NCBI GenBank assembly: GCA_003693705.1
Contig: RBZT01000680.1
Location: forward strand, 1-64,000
Reading direction: 5' to 3'
Source of the DNA: Polymyxa betae
Lineage: Eukaryota > Endomyxa > Phytomyxea > Plasmodiophorida > Plasmodiophoridae
DNA: 64,000 nt
Shown here: positions 22,050 to 34,717 of the stretch, piece by piece
How the letters are laid out: every line of letters starts with the position of its first letter
How positions within the stretch are numbered: the first letter of the stretch is position 1
Position numbers and translations under genes: made by a program
Notes under the pieces: model-generated
What the model was told of the DNA's origin: nothing
Database searches by the model: none
What the model saw: the letters and a program-made list of their open reading frames with translations, nothing else

Positions 22050-23074
22050 TTACATCTTTAGAGTTGACCATGACCTATCTGGGATCGATAATATATGGAA
22101 TCTCCGTTTGTGAATGCCAAAGACACGTTCTACCTCTTCCCGTTTTGCTTCCTGTTTCTTCGCGAACAGATTCTTCTTGGCAGAATCTGGTTGACTGCAG
22201 TTAAAGACACAGCAGCTCCAAGATGGGTATATACCGTCAGCTAGAAAATAGTACTCATCGCATTCTGTTTCGTTAATTTCATTGGGATTACACTTTAGCC
22301 GGCCATCAAAGATGTCCTCGACTAACGGCGATCGCCCAAGAATGTTCAGGTGGTTCATGGAGCCAGGAAACCGAAACCTGGCGTACCAGATGCGCCAATC
22401 TGGGCCAAGGATTGCTTTTAAAACCATCGTGGGCAATCCCTTATCGTTGCCAACATATTGGCCCGCGTAGACTTTGGGGCAATTCTTCCGTTCGCAATGC
22501 ATATAATCGATGCTCAAAGCCTGCCCAACCCAGACTTGGTCGGCGTTCTGCTTCAAAATTGCCTGGATATCGTGCTGTGGGGCACCGAAGATATTCATCA
22601 CCAGGCACGAACAAATCCATGGCGAACTCCTCTAGACATTTTGTCGCAACGAATTTTGATATGAGACAGTATTGGTCAACGGCATCGGCAGATAATCCGT
22701 AGGCAATCGTCCGCAAGCTCGCCGTGATTTTTTGTAGTGGGCTGGGGCCGGGCTTGCCTAATGCATCAACCTGTTGCCGCATGTATGGCGAGTGCAAAGA
22801 CAGTTCGTCGAGGATCATTTTTGAATAAAGTGGATGGCATTCGGAATCGACGATCAAAGAGCTCTTCGCCATAAACAGGATTCGGAACAAGATATTGTCC
22901 CCGCATCCGCTGATGACCTTCAAGTCCACGAGGGCGATTGGGTTCCTTGCCGGGTTTCGATCCACCATGGGTTTTTCGAGATTTCGTTCGCGGTCCATGT
23001 AGATACTCGATCAGAAGATCAAATGTGTAAACATATGGAAGAGTGAATTTCCAACAGTTCATTGTTCGCATCAA
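22050..23074 (-). pseudogene. PIF/Harbinger DDE nuclease (plant-like subtype)
   Basis: The N-terminal part (23074-22830) reads F-D-R-R-F-R-M in the usual position. 22998-22600 carries D-Q-Y-C-L-I-S and G-D-E-Y-L-R. After a frameshift near 22600, 22601-22050 carries D1 in S-I-D-Y-M-H-C-E-R-K-N-C-P, P-G-S-M-N-H-L-N-I-L, D2 in F-L-A-D-G-I-Y-P and E in V-E-R-V-F-G-I. The blocks match Harbinger nucleases of the HARBI1 family. Only two shifts separate them, so this is among the better-kept copies. It would cut at element ends together with the Myb-like protein. Confidence 0.8.
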
Positions 23075-23094
23075 ACAGCACTTGAAAAAGTATA

Positions 23095-23212
23095 GGTTTG
23101 GGTCAGTTGGCGGTGAAGAGGGTCAGTTTAAACCCTTTTTCTTTACAGACAATCACTGAGTGGCAGCAAATAGCAAAGGTTTAGGTTTGGGTCTTTTGCG
23201 GTGGAGATGCTC
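23095..23212. repeat. Two tandem Harbinger-like terminal sequences
   Basis: GGTTTGGGTCAGTTGGCGGTG (first bases of 23095-23124) is repeated in diverged form at 23184-23212, which ends GGTGGAGATGCTC and is followed by TAA. Inverted, this reads GAGCATCTCCACC, like many PIF/Harbinger termini, and TAA fits their 3-bp target. Two ends 89 bp apart suggest nested or duplicated termini. I could not find the matching left end. Confidence 0.4.
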
Positions 23213-23378
23213 TAAACCTGCTCCTTGCTCAGCATGTTCGAAGGAAAAAATGTCGGGATCCGCAATACCGAAACACGCTCATCAGAGCAATCGACTGATT
23301 GGAGATCTCGAACACAGTGATTTATGCGGTCTTATGTCAACGCGCTCTTTAAAGGGGAACCGATAACGATGCCAGTAA

Positions 23379-24789
23379 CTATGTCCCTTGATTCTGGATT
23401 AGTCCAATCAAATCGCTTTGATTGACCTGGCAGTTCTCCAACACGACGGAGCCATCAGTTGACTCTGGGGTATCTTCTTCCGGAAGTCGTTCAACAAACG
23501 CGAATCGCTTCAACGTACAGAGTAGTTCTTGTACTGTCGATTCTTGCTGCTGAGGTGTGATTTTTCGCCCTTGAAAGCAGGAAACGCACTCGCTGACCTG
23601 GTTAGATATATCTCTGACAACTAAAATTAGGCTCCACCAGATAGGAGTCGGAACCTCACGACTACGTTCAGATGCGGATGATTCCTCCTTTTGTGCCACA
23701 AGCTCCGATCTGCTTTCAGTCAAAAATCGTGCGACCCGTGACATCGAAGCCTCGCGCGGTGTAGACAAATTGGGACAGACTGCTCGCCTTTGATCAGTGA
23801 GAAGTTTATGACGACGCAGAAACGAAATTAAGGATGTGAGAGAGTGGTAAAATCCACAGCCAGCATTCTTGTAGACCTTCTGCATGACTATATCATTCTT
23901 GATGGAGCAAGCACCAAACCAACGTGATGGAGCAAGCACCAAACCCGAATTAAATTTTGGACGAACGGCTGCCTGTATGGGCGTCACGACACCTGATAAA
24001 TGTCCGGTCATGTTGGCAGCACCATCTGTTGAACATCCAATGAGTTTGTCTCCCAGAGGAGACAAAGCGCATCAAACAACTTTGTAAACACCTCGAGCAT
24101 CGCAAGACCGTTGTGCCGGCCAGAAAACGATATTGTAATAAGATGTAGGTTTTCCAGGGACATCTTTTCGTATAATCGGACTCGAACGTCGATCCAAGAG
24201 ACCTGCTGGAAATCATTGGAAGCATCAAATGCAACAGAGAACCCCCATTAGCTCTTAAGGATCGAGGCAATGTGCTCCAGCGAAATCGCACATGATGATC
24301 GAGCTTATGATGCACCATATAATCGCTGTAAACACCAAGTTTTACAACGTTGCACACATCTTTCACATCCTGCATTTCGTCGGACGCCATCGCAAGCGAT
24401 TGCCCACGTCCAACGAAACGAGTCGAATGAATAAACTGTTTAACCTGCTTGATCTCAATAACTTACCTGTCCGCATGGTTTTCGGTCCGTTTGAATGACC
24501 ACATCGCAATGGCACGAGTTTGACCGCCAATTTCATCTTCCTGCCAAAGCATATCCCCAATGATAACATCAACAATCTGTTTCCCTGATGACAAACGTCA
24601 TCGTAGAGGACGCTTGAATGACCAGGACGTGGATGATTTCTTTGTAGTTCCCTCGTGCGCAAAACGGACGCAAAAACGGCACCGCACGGCAGCCACTCCA
24701 GAAACAACCTGGTCACGGCCAGCAATGGAAAGGCACACTGGTAAAGGTATTTCTGCTGGAATGGTGTCATACTGGCAACGGTTTTGCAC
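23379..24789 (-). pseudogene. BED-finger/hAT-like transposase remnant
   Basis: Starting at 24789, the reading has C-R-F-C-V-R-F, like a BED-type zinc finger. Near 24250-24080 in shifted frames come A-F-D-A-S-N-D-F and L-I-T-I-S-F-S-G-R. 24065-23379 contains L-I-G-C-S-T-D-G-A-A-N-M-T-G, the usual hAT-like second-aspartate block. The C-terminal dimerisation motif is not visible. Frames change at least three times. Superfamily is inferred from the T-D-G-A-x-N-M block. Confidence 0.5.
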
Positions 24790-25559
24790 TGGCGTTGGGA
24801 AGCGGCCTCAGATGTGCTGATGAAAGCGAGAGTTCGATTCGGCCAGAGATGCGTTGAAGTGATTTGCTCACATGATGGATATAAGATGTGCTGAGATTCT
24901 CTCAGGCTCTTTAAACTGCCTGATTGCGCGGCCCTGATCAAAATTACAGTGCAGCTAAAATTGCGCCCCGGAGTTCTTTCCAATAATCTCTGTTCAGGTA
25001 TATGAGTGTTCTTCATACCATTAAAACATGGCTAAATATTTTATCGATGTTTAACAGAAGTCCGTGTAGTGTACACTAGAGATTCTGGTACCTTAGCCCT
25101 TCTTCGTTCACCTGACAGCACTAAATTGTCGGCAATTAAACCGAAACCAGTTCAACCCCAACAGGATGAAGGATGCAAGGTGCTGGATTGTAGTTTCCAA
25201 GGTTACGTAAGCTTTTGCGACGGAGACCGAATGATGGAGATTTTGGCAAAAATATGTTCGCTTTCAAAAAATATGAGAAATAAAACAAAATAAGAAATAC
25301 GGAATTTCTTCTGAGTGAAATAAACGGAACATACGGAGTCTATTAATAGATTTAGTATTAAAAAAGGAGTTCTGCTGAGATGAGGACCTGTCCGATAATT
25401 AGAGATCGTCTTTCCCTGATAGCACATCGGTGCGAACCATTACGCATGCAAAACGCGACTATATTAAACAGTATCTATTTATAGCTAACATGAGGACAAA
25501 GATGTATTTATTTTTTTAATGTATTTGAGATATCTCTCGTAGCGTAGACAACATCGCTG

Positions 25560-26398
25560 TTAACACAGATGTCTGCACGCTCTGAGCCTGATCCATTCGG
25601 TCCAGTATTTCCGAGAGTGTGCTAAGGCGGTATTGTTTACGCTGTTTTTCTCCGCAACGTCAACAGCCGATTTTGCCATCTCAGAAATAAAGGCTGCAAA
25701 GACCTCTATCCCAATCTCGTGATGCTCCTCCAGCGTCTTCGTCTTCGATGACGCTGGCATCTTCACTTTCGACGGCTACACCATTTTGAAAACGCCGGAG
25801 TTTTCTGCGCCGACTGTTTGAGGTTTTGTGTTGGCGTTTTACAACTGCCGACATGACCTTCTGGTGAAAACTGGGCCAAAAGTTCTGTCCCGTCTTCATG
25901 GTTTTCCTTCTCTTGTTCTTCCTCCAGTTCACGAGATACGGCCTCAACGTCGTAAGTCATCGTCGTCTAGCGCTGAAGAGGTTGGCTCAGCAATCGGGTC
26001 GCTCTTCATTCCGTCATTCGACTGATAATCAAATAATATTTTCAAGGCTTCTGAGAGCAAAAACAATACCTGAAAGTGTTCAGTCAGAACTTCGAAATAG
26101 GAGGGCTTTTCGGTAATTTTACATTTTCCTTTAGCCGTCGTGCAGGAACAGATTTTGCTCGGTCTTGAGTGAAATTAAAAGTTCGTACGAACGCACCAGT
26201 AAGCCATTTCCACCAGTTCGATGTTGCTTGGTTGCTGCGAATGTTTGCCTTTTTAGTCTCAGCCATATGGCTATATCGCAGCTCGATCAAACTCTCAGCT
26301 AACTCCTTAGTCCATGTTGCTCGATCCTTTTTCGCAAACGACAGGTTATCCTGTTGATAGAGATTTTTTAGAGGGAGTCCCCCTTGGCACGTTGGCAA
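25560..26398 (-). pseudogene. Myb/SANT-like DNA-binding ORF of a transposon
   Basis: 26398-26084 carries W-T-K-E-L-A-E-S-L-I-E-L-R and, further on, W-W-K-W-L, the spaced tryptophans of a SANT/trihelix domain. After shifts, 25960-25560 is acidic then helical, with H-H-E-I-G-I-E-V-F as a likely coiled-coil end. Similar proteins accompany PIF/Harbinger nucleases. No nuclease partner lies next to it, so it may be an orphan. 24790-25550 and 26400-27400 contain only unassigned short frames. Confidence 0.45.
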
Positions 26399-27420
26399 TG
26401 TTTGCCATTACTGGGTTGCTGGTATCGACGTTATTGGTGAGATAAATTCCAACGATGTTAGAAAACCAAGGTGAAAAATTGCCTGGATGCATCACAGATT
26501 CTGGGCCAGGAGGATAATAACCTGGTATGTTGGGATTATCTGAATCATTCCGGATCGAAATGGGACATTTCCAGGTACAGTACATTTTGACGACGCTTTT
26601 AGCGTTTTCGGACGCTTCATAACAGCTATTAACGATCAAATAATCAATTGATGCTCCAATCAGAACGAATGGGAATCATAGATATTAAATTTGCTTAAGT
26701 GCAGTTTTAACAGATTTGACTGTACGACAGAAATTCAATAAAGATACCACTTGAACCAGCTTTCAGAGTTTTCGCGCCCTACCTATACTCAGACGGAAAG
26801 GTATTAGAATCACCCTCTCAGGAACGAACTAGGTTATTGGATACATCCATCTGTTCAGTCTGCCGCACCAGCAAGGCTCCGATGCTGTCCTCGGATCTTC
26901 GTCTTTGATGCCACCAAAGTTGAGACAAGCATTTGGCCCACGACCAGCAAGCCCTCTTTAAACTCCGTCCCGATCAAGACGTCACGTTTGCTCACGCTAC
27001 GATTGGATCTCCAAGGAATGACCTTTGTTTTTACAGATGGCGCCTTCTAGGCAGTGCCAGCGACATTCATGGGCTCTCTGTGATCAATCGCGATAATTCC
27101 CTTCAACTGGCACTGATAGCATTTTTATCCGCCGGTGGATAGATGGGCTGCGCATCCGCGAGCTTGTTTTCGGATGGTCGTAAGGCGTCATCGCTACTGA
27201 TCATAAGAAGGTCGGAACAATGCCAGTTTCATGCCCTCACCAAAACTTTCTATGCAAATCAATATAGATACTAAAGAAATCCGTAAATGTCAACCTCTGT
27301 TTCACAGTGAGTTTTCTGCGAATGTTGGTTCACCCGCAGTTTTCAAGAGTATCCGCAATCTAGCCCGATTTCCTGAAAACTCGCCGTCCGTTTTGGGAGG
27401 GTGACTTCGCGTGATCTTCG

Positions 27421-28560
27421 ATGGACGGTTTGGATGGTTTAGCGTCTTCTGACAGCTCTGATGGGGATGATAGTCTGGACCCCGAGATCTCTGACGCCAC
27501 ATCAGTTTCGGCTTGGTCCATCAGTGACTCTCTATCTGATTCTTGCAGCGATGAGGAGCTCTTTGATGATGAAGACGAACAAGTTATCGCCATTATTGCG
27601 GCCGCTATCGTTGCTGCTCAGTCATTTCGAGTCTTCACTGCAAATGAGTTGGCTAACGATTTCCAGCAGTCGGTAAAAAAACATTGCAGTTCGCGACGTT
27701 TTAGCAACCATGAAAACAACGCCGTCGTTGTTTAGAATTTTGACGAATTTTACCGTCGAGGAATTCGAGCTCCTATGCCAACGTGTTTATTGCTACCCAT
27801 GCTCGGTCGACTGGGAATCTCCGAATCCACTGGGGTCCCTCGAAGCTTTCTCCTCATCAGAGTCTACGTTCCTTCATTCTTCACCTCAAGCATGACAGCA
27901 CTGCAATGCTGGAAGCTTTTACATGGAACTGGGCGAAAAGCAGTGTTTCTGATGACGCTTCTTTTCATAGCGAGCTGTATAAATTTTGCCTGTGAAGACG
28001 AAATTCGTTGGCCAGATCCTGCAGAACGCGACCGTTTAGGAGCAGAAATCCCAGAGTTTCAAGGCTGCATCGGTTTTATCGATGGGACGCTGTGCAAAAT
28101 TCGAAGACCTCATAACGACGACATGGCAACAGTATGGTTTAACGGCCGTAAGAAAATATACGCCGTCAACAACACTGTTATAATCGATCACAACGCTCTG
28201 TTCATATAAATCGATTGTGGTTGTCCTGGATCATTTCGCGACATCAATACTTGGAGACAGTCGGAACTTCATCGCAATTGGCGTGCTTACTTCCGGCATG
28301 ATGACGAAGCAAAAGACTACGTACTTGGTGATCCCGGTTATATGGGTGAAGAAATGTACATTTTGCGACGAATTGGAAACAGTGAAATTCCAGATGACAG
28401 GAACATGAAGCCAATTGACGCCTACAGCAAGATGCATGCAGGATACCGCATTAAAGTCGAATGTGGCATCGGCGGTCTTAAACGAAAGTGAAAACGCATC
28501 TTGAAAACGTTTGACTGTACCAAACAGAAGTTTCCACATTTGTTTAAGCCTCCGCGGTGC
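27421..28560 (+). pseudogene. PIF/Harbinger DDE nuclease
   Basis: 27421-27735 encodes an acidic N-terminus. A shifted frame from 27710 gives F-T-V-E-E-F-E-L-L. 27775-28209 ends with the D1 block G-C-I-G-F-I-D-G-T-L and N-G-R-K-K-I-Y-A-V-N. In the next frames come C-P-G-S-F-R-D-I-N-T-W, D2 in L-G-D-P-G-Y-M-G and E in V-E-C-G-I-G-G-L-K-R-K near 28460. All three catalytic residues are visible, but about three frameshifts or stops interrupt the gene. It converges with the partner ORF at 28683-29482. Confidence 0.75.
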
Positions 28561-28682
28561 TAACTAACTTTCTGCGCCGGGGCAAATGAATATGGAAGCA
28601 GATCTGGCGAAATGTATGACGACGAGAGCGACATCGGTTGGTTTGAAGACGATTGAAGATCGACGGTATAAAGAGAATTGAT

Positions 28683-29482
28683 TTAATCCACATTCAATAG
28701 TTTGCGGGCCTCAGCCTCAAAATGTTCCTGACTAATGAGAACAAGGCTCTTAGCTTCTGTTAGGTTAGAAAGACGAGCCCGTTTTGCTTTGCGATCGAGC
28801 ATTTCGGATTTTCGCTTCAGGTAAAGCTATCGCGCATTGGAAGATTTCTCAAAATTACAGCTCAAAGCGGAGATCGACTAAGCCTGCATCTCTAACGCCT
28901 GTGCTTTACCAGGGCGTTGTATTTCCACATCTGTGGAAGGTTCATCTTGTCGTTTCGAACGAGGCGTCGAAGAGGCTGAGGATTCAGCTGGCGACACAAT
29001 CGCCTGGCTCTGAGCCAAGATGTTTCTTTTTGCATGACCATCCGTTAACTTTAGCTGCTGCAAAAACAGCCTCTTGCTGCAAACACGCCTTTTTCCTCCC
29101 TTTTTCATTAGAAGTTCCGGTGTTGAGCTCTTTTAAAGTTTTCCTAACGGCATCTATAAGGCTTGTTTTATTTAAAGGCACAGTCTGGATAAAATTGTTT
29201 GTAATCGCCATGCATCTACAGTATAACAGTTTATCGATAAATTTAATAAACATGGAACAACTAATGGACTTCTCTCCAAACAGTGCTGGGAACCAGCTAT
29301 GTCGTCTTCGAATGAGACTCCGAATATTTCGCGAAGTGGTAATGATATGAAGACACCAGAGCGCTGATGCAAACATCATCAATCACAGGGCGGACAATGT
29401 TGGGTTTCGCGTTCGCAACTGGTACGGGATCCGGGTCGGAGCTGCTCTCCAGGTGCAAGAAGTGCGAATCCAACTCTGCCAT
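28683..29482 (-). pseudogene. Harbinger partner DNA-binding ORF
   Basis: 29482-29297 starts with an acidic segment. 29382-28984 and 29108-28878 continue in shifted frames with a basic and Ser/Thr-rich middle. The end, near 28810-28686, reads R-K-S-E-M-L-D-R-K-A-K-R-A-R and E-A-E-A-R-K-L-L, a coiled-coil tail like those of Myb-type Harbinger partners. It converges with the nuclease at 27421-28560. No clear Myb helix is readable, so the call depends on position and tail. Confidence 0.45.
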
Positions 29483-30798
29483 TTTGCTTGAATTGGAACT
29501 AGAAAACAGTAGAAGAGCAGTACGAGATGGATCGAGGCGAGGGTTGACGCAGTCCGTGGCGAAGCTACCTGTGGAATTTAGCCATCTGCAGATTCGACGG
29601 TTTTTTGAGTTTCGCCGGCAGTTTTATTGGTATGGAGGCCCTTCCGCAATTTTCGCGCAGCCCACCATCAGGTTTGGCGAAACTCTCGGTGACTACCGGC
29701 AGTTTGATCCAATTTACGGATATCTTTTCTGTACGACTGTGATTCATTTTAACCAAGGTGTTTCCAGTAAAATAGTGAGATAAAATTATGGAGATCCCAA
29801 GAATAAAATTGCGAGTTGCTCGATAATTATCTCTATAAAGTTTATTGTCCGTCCGTCGGTTTAAAGTTTAATTATATCACTATAAGATGGATCACCAACT
29901 GGCTGACTGCTCTTATCGCATCGACATCGGCGGCCGTCCGAAGTTCTCTAGAAGCCATCGTCTGCTCTGCTCTTTCAGTAACATATAGCATGCAGATAGG
30001 TCCTTTCTCAAGCCCTCATCAAAGCGATTCACAATTAGGCGTAGTCAATTCGCTGGGGCGAATCTCGACGAATCCTGTCATAAGGGATGGTTTCTGACTG
30101 CTTGAAATGCTTCAAACGAAAGCAGGTCGTCATCGCTCGTGGTACATGTTGGATTTCTCGCTCCGGGAAGCGGCTACGATTCAGAACGATGTGAGCTAAA
30201 CACAATCAATAGCAGAAATGAATTGTATTATGGCCCGGAGGCATTATATATCACAGTATAGAATTAGGGCATTACCATATAAACCAAAACTCCGCCACGG
30301 ACTTCTCCGTCTTCAACTGTTGGCACCGTTGTCATCAGAGGGTTGCACCCTCCCTTCCTCGAGATGTCCAGTGGAGACGGCGCAGCCAGTCGCGGGAGTA
30401 TGACGTGCGCCACCAGAATTGGACTCTGTCTCAACACTTGTACACAGGAGATTGGATCGCTTACTAACAGTACATTGTGCTATGCCATCAATATCACTAT
30501 ATTGTCTCTCTTCTCAATATGTAGGACACGAGGAGTTCTTATCAGCAGCCATCGGAGTGGATACAAAAGTCCCCATAGAAGCAAACAAACACTGTTAGCC
30601 TAATACAGGATGGATGGAGTTTTTATTATATGATATCACAAATCATCATGTCTGTAAAGAGCTGTTGATACTTTTGATCAATTTTGGCCAGTAAGTTTGT
30701 TGGAATTCGATGTCACCATTTCTGCGCGGGTCTGGGCTGTTTCCCTGACGCGCGTGTCTGGCGCAGCCTCTAAACGCTCGCGTCTAGAAGAATTTCCC

Positions 30799-31180
30799 GA
30801 TGTCTACCGCACGAAAATGACTTATGGAAAACGATCCAAAGACATTTCCTTCAATCTTCACTTTTCAATTGGATGTTTGGATATGGGGCCTACATGCTCG
30901 ATATTCAGTATCAATATCAGCACCTTCAGAAATTGGGACACGAAGAAGCAATACTACTGAAAATGGTATCACTTTGTGGACACGTTCACTGTATTAGATA
31001 TTTTACTCCCAACCCTGTCTTCGTTCCGTGAGAAGTATGATTCTATTTATCCATTAAGCTCAATCATGAATGATCCGAAATATCAAGTCAGCCGTTCCGG
31101 AAAGAAATACGTTTCGTCTTTCTCGTTAGGAAATCGCCAACAGGCAAGAAATATGTGCAAGAAGGATACCTTATAAGCAC
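30799..31180 (+). repeat. Direct repeat shared with 37277-37640
   Basis: About 380 bp alignable to the later copy, with shared words such as AAATATCAAGTCAGCCGTTC and GAAAGAAATACGTTTCGTCT. In both copies one frame gives K-R-S-K, then Q-Y-Y-x-K-W-Y-H, then S-S-F-R, suggesting a once-coding module of a pogo-related transposon. 29800-30790 upstream shows no gene. Confidence 0.7.
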
Positions 31181-31327
31181 CGTCGACAGATTTTGTTATA
31201 ACTTATATGACTTTACAGCTTATGGGATTCAAGTAAAGAGAAAAGCATAACTCCTTATTACTTCTGCTCGCATTATGCGAAGTGCGAAGCCATCTCAAAT
31301 TTCGCACCCTAATCGAGTATTGCCAAT

Positions 31328-32160
31328 TTGCCTCTACCTTTAGTTATGTCCCGTGTTCGTTTAACCAATGAGCAGAAGCAACCTAACTTCCAGTACAAAG
31401 CCAAACACCGTTCCATGTCTCATATGAGTCATATCGGACTCCCCAAATGGACAAAAAACGATTTCAAGATGGGGAAAGACCTTCCGCAAGCTCAATCTGC
31501 ACGTATATAAAAAAGCTTCTCATGAGCAGATGTCTGAGCATGAGCTGCCAGCCAAACGCCCAAGTATTGCCAAGGGTTCCGCTTTGGAAGAGACGTTAAT
31601 GACTTGGATTATACAATATCAATATCCTCCTGTAGCTTTGACCTCCGAGATTATCAAGGCTGAAGGAAGAGAGCTGACAGAAGGTCTTAACGTTGACGAG
31701 AGGCTTTTAAAAGAGTTCAAATTCATTGTTGGTTAAGTTTATGACACGTCACGGACTTTGCTCTTTAATGTTACATCTCTAAAGTAGCTCTGTGAACTCA
31801 GAGGAATTGAAGAGACATCTCCCTGAATTAAAAGAAAATATTGCCAAGTATACTCGAAAGGACGCTTACAACATGGACGAGACCGGAAATTCTTCGTTCG
31901 CTGAGTGTCGGAAATGTTCGACTACCATCAACCGGACAGTTTACGCTAAGCCTGCAGACCGTTCCACAGTTCGTTGATTCTACAACCGCACAAAAGCCAA
32001 GACCCGATTAACGTTGGCGCTCACCGCAAATGCCACTGGCAACCAAAAGTTGCTGCCATAGGTTAATGGACATGCTGCAAAGCAAAAGATTAATACAACG
32101 CTCAGTTAGGGTTTATTACCGGAACAACAAACACGCTTGGATGACTGGGGAGATTTTTCA
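31328..32160 (+). pseudogene. pogo/CENP-B-type transposase remnant
   Basis: The reading begins R-V-R-L-T-N-E-Q-K-Q, resembling the HTH of the pogo element at 15.9 kb. 31530-31736 fits the following CENP-B domain (E-E-T-L-M-T-W-I). 31792-31977 contains D1 in Y-N-M-D-E-T-G, and the next frame has K-T-R-L-T-L-A-L-T-A-N-A-T-G. The second and third Asp are not visible; the element is cut or too decayed after about 32160. 32160-33240 contains nothing recognised. Confidence 0.65.
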
Positions 32161-33240
32161 CCTAGTTTCTCATGATGTTCGATAATGACATGGTAAACAA
32201 ACCAGCTTCGCTTCTGTAATTTGCTTGGAAGTCTACCAATAAACAGGAAAAATGTTGAAAGAGAAAAAACACAATCAAGACCTTGAGCATCAACATCGCA
32301 AATAATGGACCCAAAGCACAGATCTAGCATCAACATCATGACAGCAATCATTTACAAATCATTAGCGACACAAATTCAAATCTGAATGAAAGTCAACAAT
32401 TCCTGTTTGACTTTCCCAGTTGGATAGTGAGTGTGTGTCATCGTCTTTGGTGGCTGGTTTACAATTGTGATAAGAATTCTGCTTTCCGGATCGTCCATGA
32501 GCTCGGTAACTGTCTTGATAATGTTGCTGAATTCGTGAAAGTATCCACAGGAATAACGATAAGATTTGAACGCCGGTTGTTACATTTTAGACTTTATCAA
32601 AAACGCCTGTCTCAAATGGGCGAGAAAGACCAGAGTCATTTCTATCTCATTGCCATCTGTATATTCTGTAGTCTGTTGGAGCACATAGTCCGAGCTATGA
32701 TCCTCAAGACTAATAAGGCTTTCACTATCGTCAATTCTTCTGTTTCTTGCTTCCAAGAACAAAAGCCATGTCTGCATTCTCCTTTTCAGAGGATGTCGTA
32801 GACCCGGTCAGCAATCTGAATGCGTTTTCAGGAATTGGCTTTGAACAGAGGTAATATAAATACAAAGGGTAACCATCGTTCTATAAAAGGCATGAATGAG
32901 TTGACCATAATACGTTTCAGGAGCTTCGCTCGCTGTAAGCTTATTCGGCTCGATAAATGTATCAACAGAACATATCCCGGAATATCTCACAGAATTCTTT
33001 CACGCCGCTGCTGGTCAGCATACTCGAATATCATGCTCAGCCATGTACTTGTGAAGGGCTTCGGTATGCTGCGGTCGCCAGCCGTAGTTTCCCTCGACAA
33101 GGGTTGGAATCGTCCTGACCATGAAGTGAAAGGGATAGGACAATACTACCAATAGCTGTCTCGGCCATCTGTCTGACCCCAAATGTACAGCAGGCTTCTC
33201 CCCGTGGGCCATTGGGTAATGGTATACCCTTTCAGGCAAC

Positions 33241-33530
33241 TTGCTTTTCATCGGCGACGCGCCGGATGCCTGTTCTCGGCGACAAGAGTGTGATACCTTA
33301 TCGACCGTCAAGGCAAGATACGTATCGATGTACGGGGCCACGCGAGAACTTTTGTGGCTGCGCGAGCTCCTAAACGCGTTGGGCTCTCAGCAACGTGTGG
33401 CGTCATTTTTTCATGAAGTTGACAGCAGCACAGCCGCACTACCAAAAGATAGGTGTGGGCCGGCGTTTTTAAGCGCCTTGATGTTCGTTTTTATGTTTCA
33501 GCATTTTTTGCCATCCGATAAGATGCTCGC
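33241..33530 (+). pseudogene. Ty1/copia RNase H remnant
   Basis: The reading C-S-R-R-Q-E-C-D-T-L-S-T-V-K-A-R-Y followed by L-L-W-L-R-E-L-L and H-E-V-D-S-S is the copia RNase H core (S-x-R-Q-x-x-V-A-x-S-S-x-E-A-E-Y), with the catalytic Glu region altered to K-A-R-Y. It degrades RNA in the RNA:DNA hybrid in intact elements. No other copia domain lies in order on this strand. 33530-34300 is unassigned. Confidence 0.6.
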
Positions 33531-34327
33531 TGATAATCCAACGAATGCTTTTTTCGCCACGTAATTCCTTTGTCTCCGCGAGACCATTGGCAAGATAGGG
33601 GTCCATGGTTGAGACGGGGTGTTGGCCTGAGGGAGCGCCCGAGGCCTCGAGCCTGTAGTTAATTGCAGCGTTAATAACAAAATTGCTATCTCCCAGAATT
33701 CGATATCAATCCTGCCAAGGTTCTTCTCTTGGTCGGAGTTTAATAGCGCCTTACTCGATATTGAAACCCCCCTTTCGATAGGCAACATATAGCGAAAACC
33801 TGAAGAACGATAGTCTGAAGAAAATTCTTGTCTGAGGGACAATGCCAGAGCAGCGATTTTGGCCTCACTTTTACGTCAACGTCTTCGCCGACAGTCCTGG
33901 ATTAAATAAGCGAGAGAGTCACGCGCGGGGTCTGCCCAGCGATGAGCTCCGATTATATCATGGTGTTTATTGATGACAAGATGTTGCCCGAGGGGGACAT
34001 CACAGTGGCGAAGGCCATATATCGGAATCTAGCAGGCCCTGTTCTTGATATTCTCACGAAGCGGCCAGTACGTTCGACCGAAACGTGGAGCGACCCGGAA
34101 ACTGATATCGGTTTCTGGTTGCGAGATCGAGAATGCATCTGGCTCACGGTTAACCATTGCCGTACCTCGAACTGTGCACTCGATGCTGGGTCGAGTTCCG
34201 GGCGCGGGGGAGCGTACGTTTTTCATCGGCAGCTCTGGCGGTCTGGCATACCACGAATGTTGAGCAACGTCAAGAACCTGTATGAATGGCTCCTATGAAT
34301 TGATCTCCGGGACTATCAGTCACGGAG

Positions 34328-34717
34328 GTGTCCAACCTTCTCACTAATGAACTGATAAAAGGTTGGATCTCGTTCCTGTCGCGAAACCTCAAGGCGGGCT
34401 ATCAGCTATGGGCCATGTTCCTGTTCCACATCGTGCTGATGCTGCGGTCGAAGGAAGGGCGCTTCGACGACTCCATCCCGTGTCTAGCGATGGTCAGCCA
34501 GACTACTGGAGATCGAATGACCGTCGGAGTGCTCTTCAAGGGCAAGACCGACGAGTCGCTTAAGTACCTGTTCATCCACCGGAATGATGAGATTCCGCAG
34601 CTGTGCATGATCCAGCATCTGCTGGGATGGATTCGCTTCTCCGGAAAGACCGAAGGATACTTATTCCCGGTCGCGAAGGGCATCCCTTGCCAGTGTGTGA
34701 CTTGTAATTCCAAATAG
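34328..34717 (+). pseudogene. Possible Crypton-like tyrosine recombinase fragment
   Basis: A 129-codon frame: H-I-V-L-M-L-R-S-K-E-G-R-F-D-D could hold the first catalytic Arg. F-I-H-R-N-D-E-I-P-Q-L-C followed by L-L-G-W-I-R-F-S and G-Y-L-F-P resembles the segment between the first Arg and the HxxR box in Crypton recombinases. The HxxR and Tyr motifs are absent, so this is an N-terminal part at best. I do not see repeats around it. Tentative. Confidence 0.35.

Noticed and set aside
26933-27142. MULE-like reading with F-T-D-G-A-F
   Set aside because: Only one short motif, with stops around it and no second block.
30215-30610. Possible solo LTR
   Set aside because: No second copy in the window and no TG...CA ends or target duplication that I could confirm.
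33015-33341. Minus-strand ORF over the copia RNase H
   Set aside because: It is a shadow of the plus-strand RNase H reading for much of its length and has no recognisable motif.
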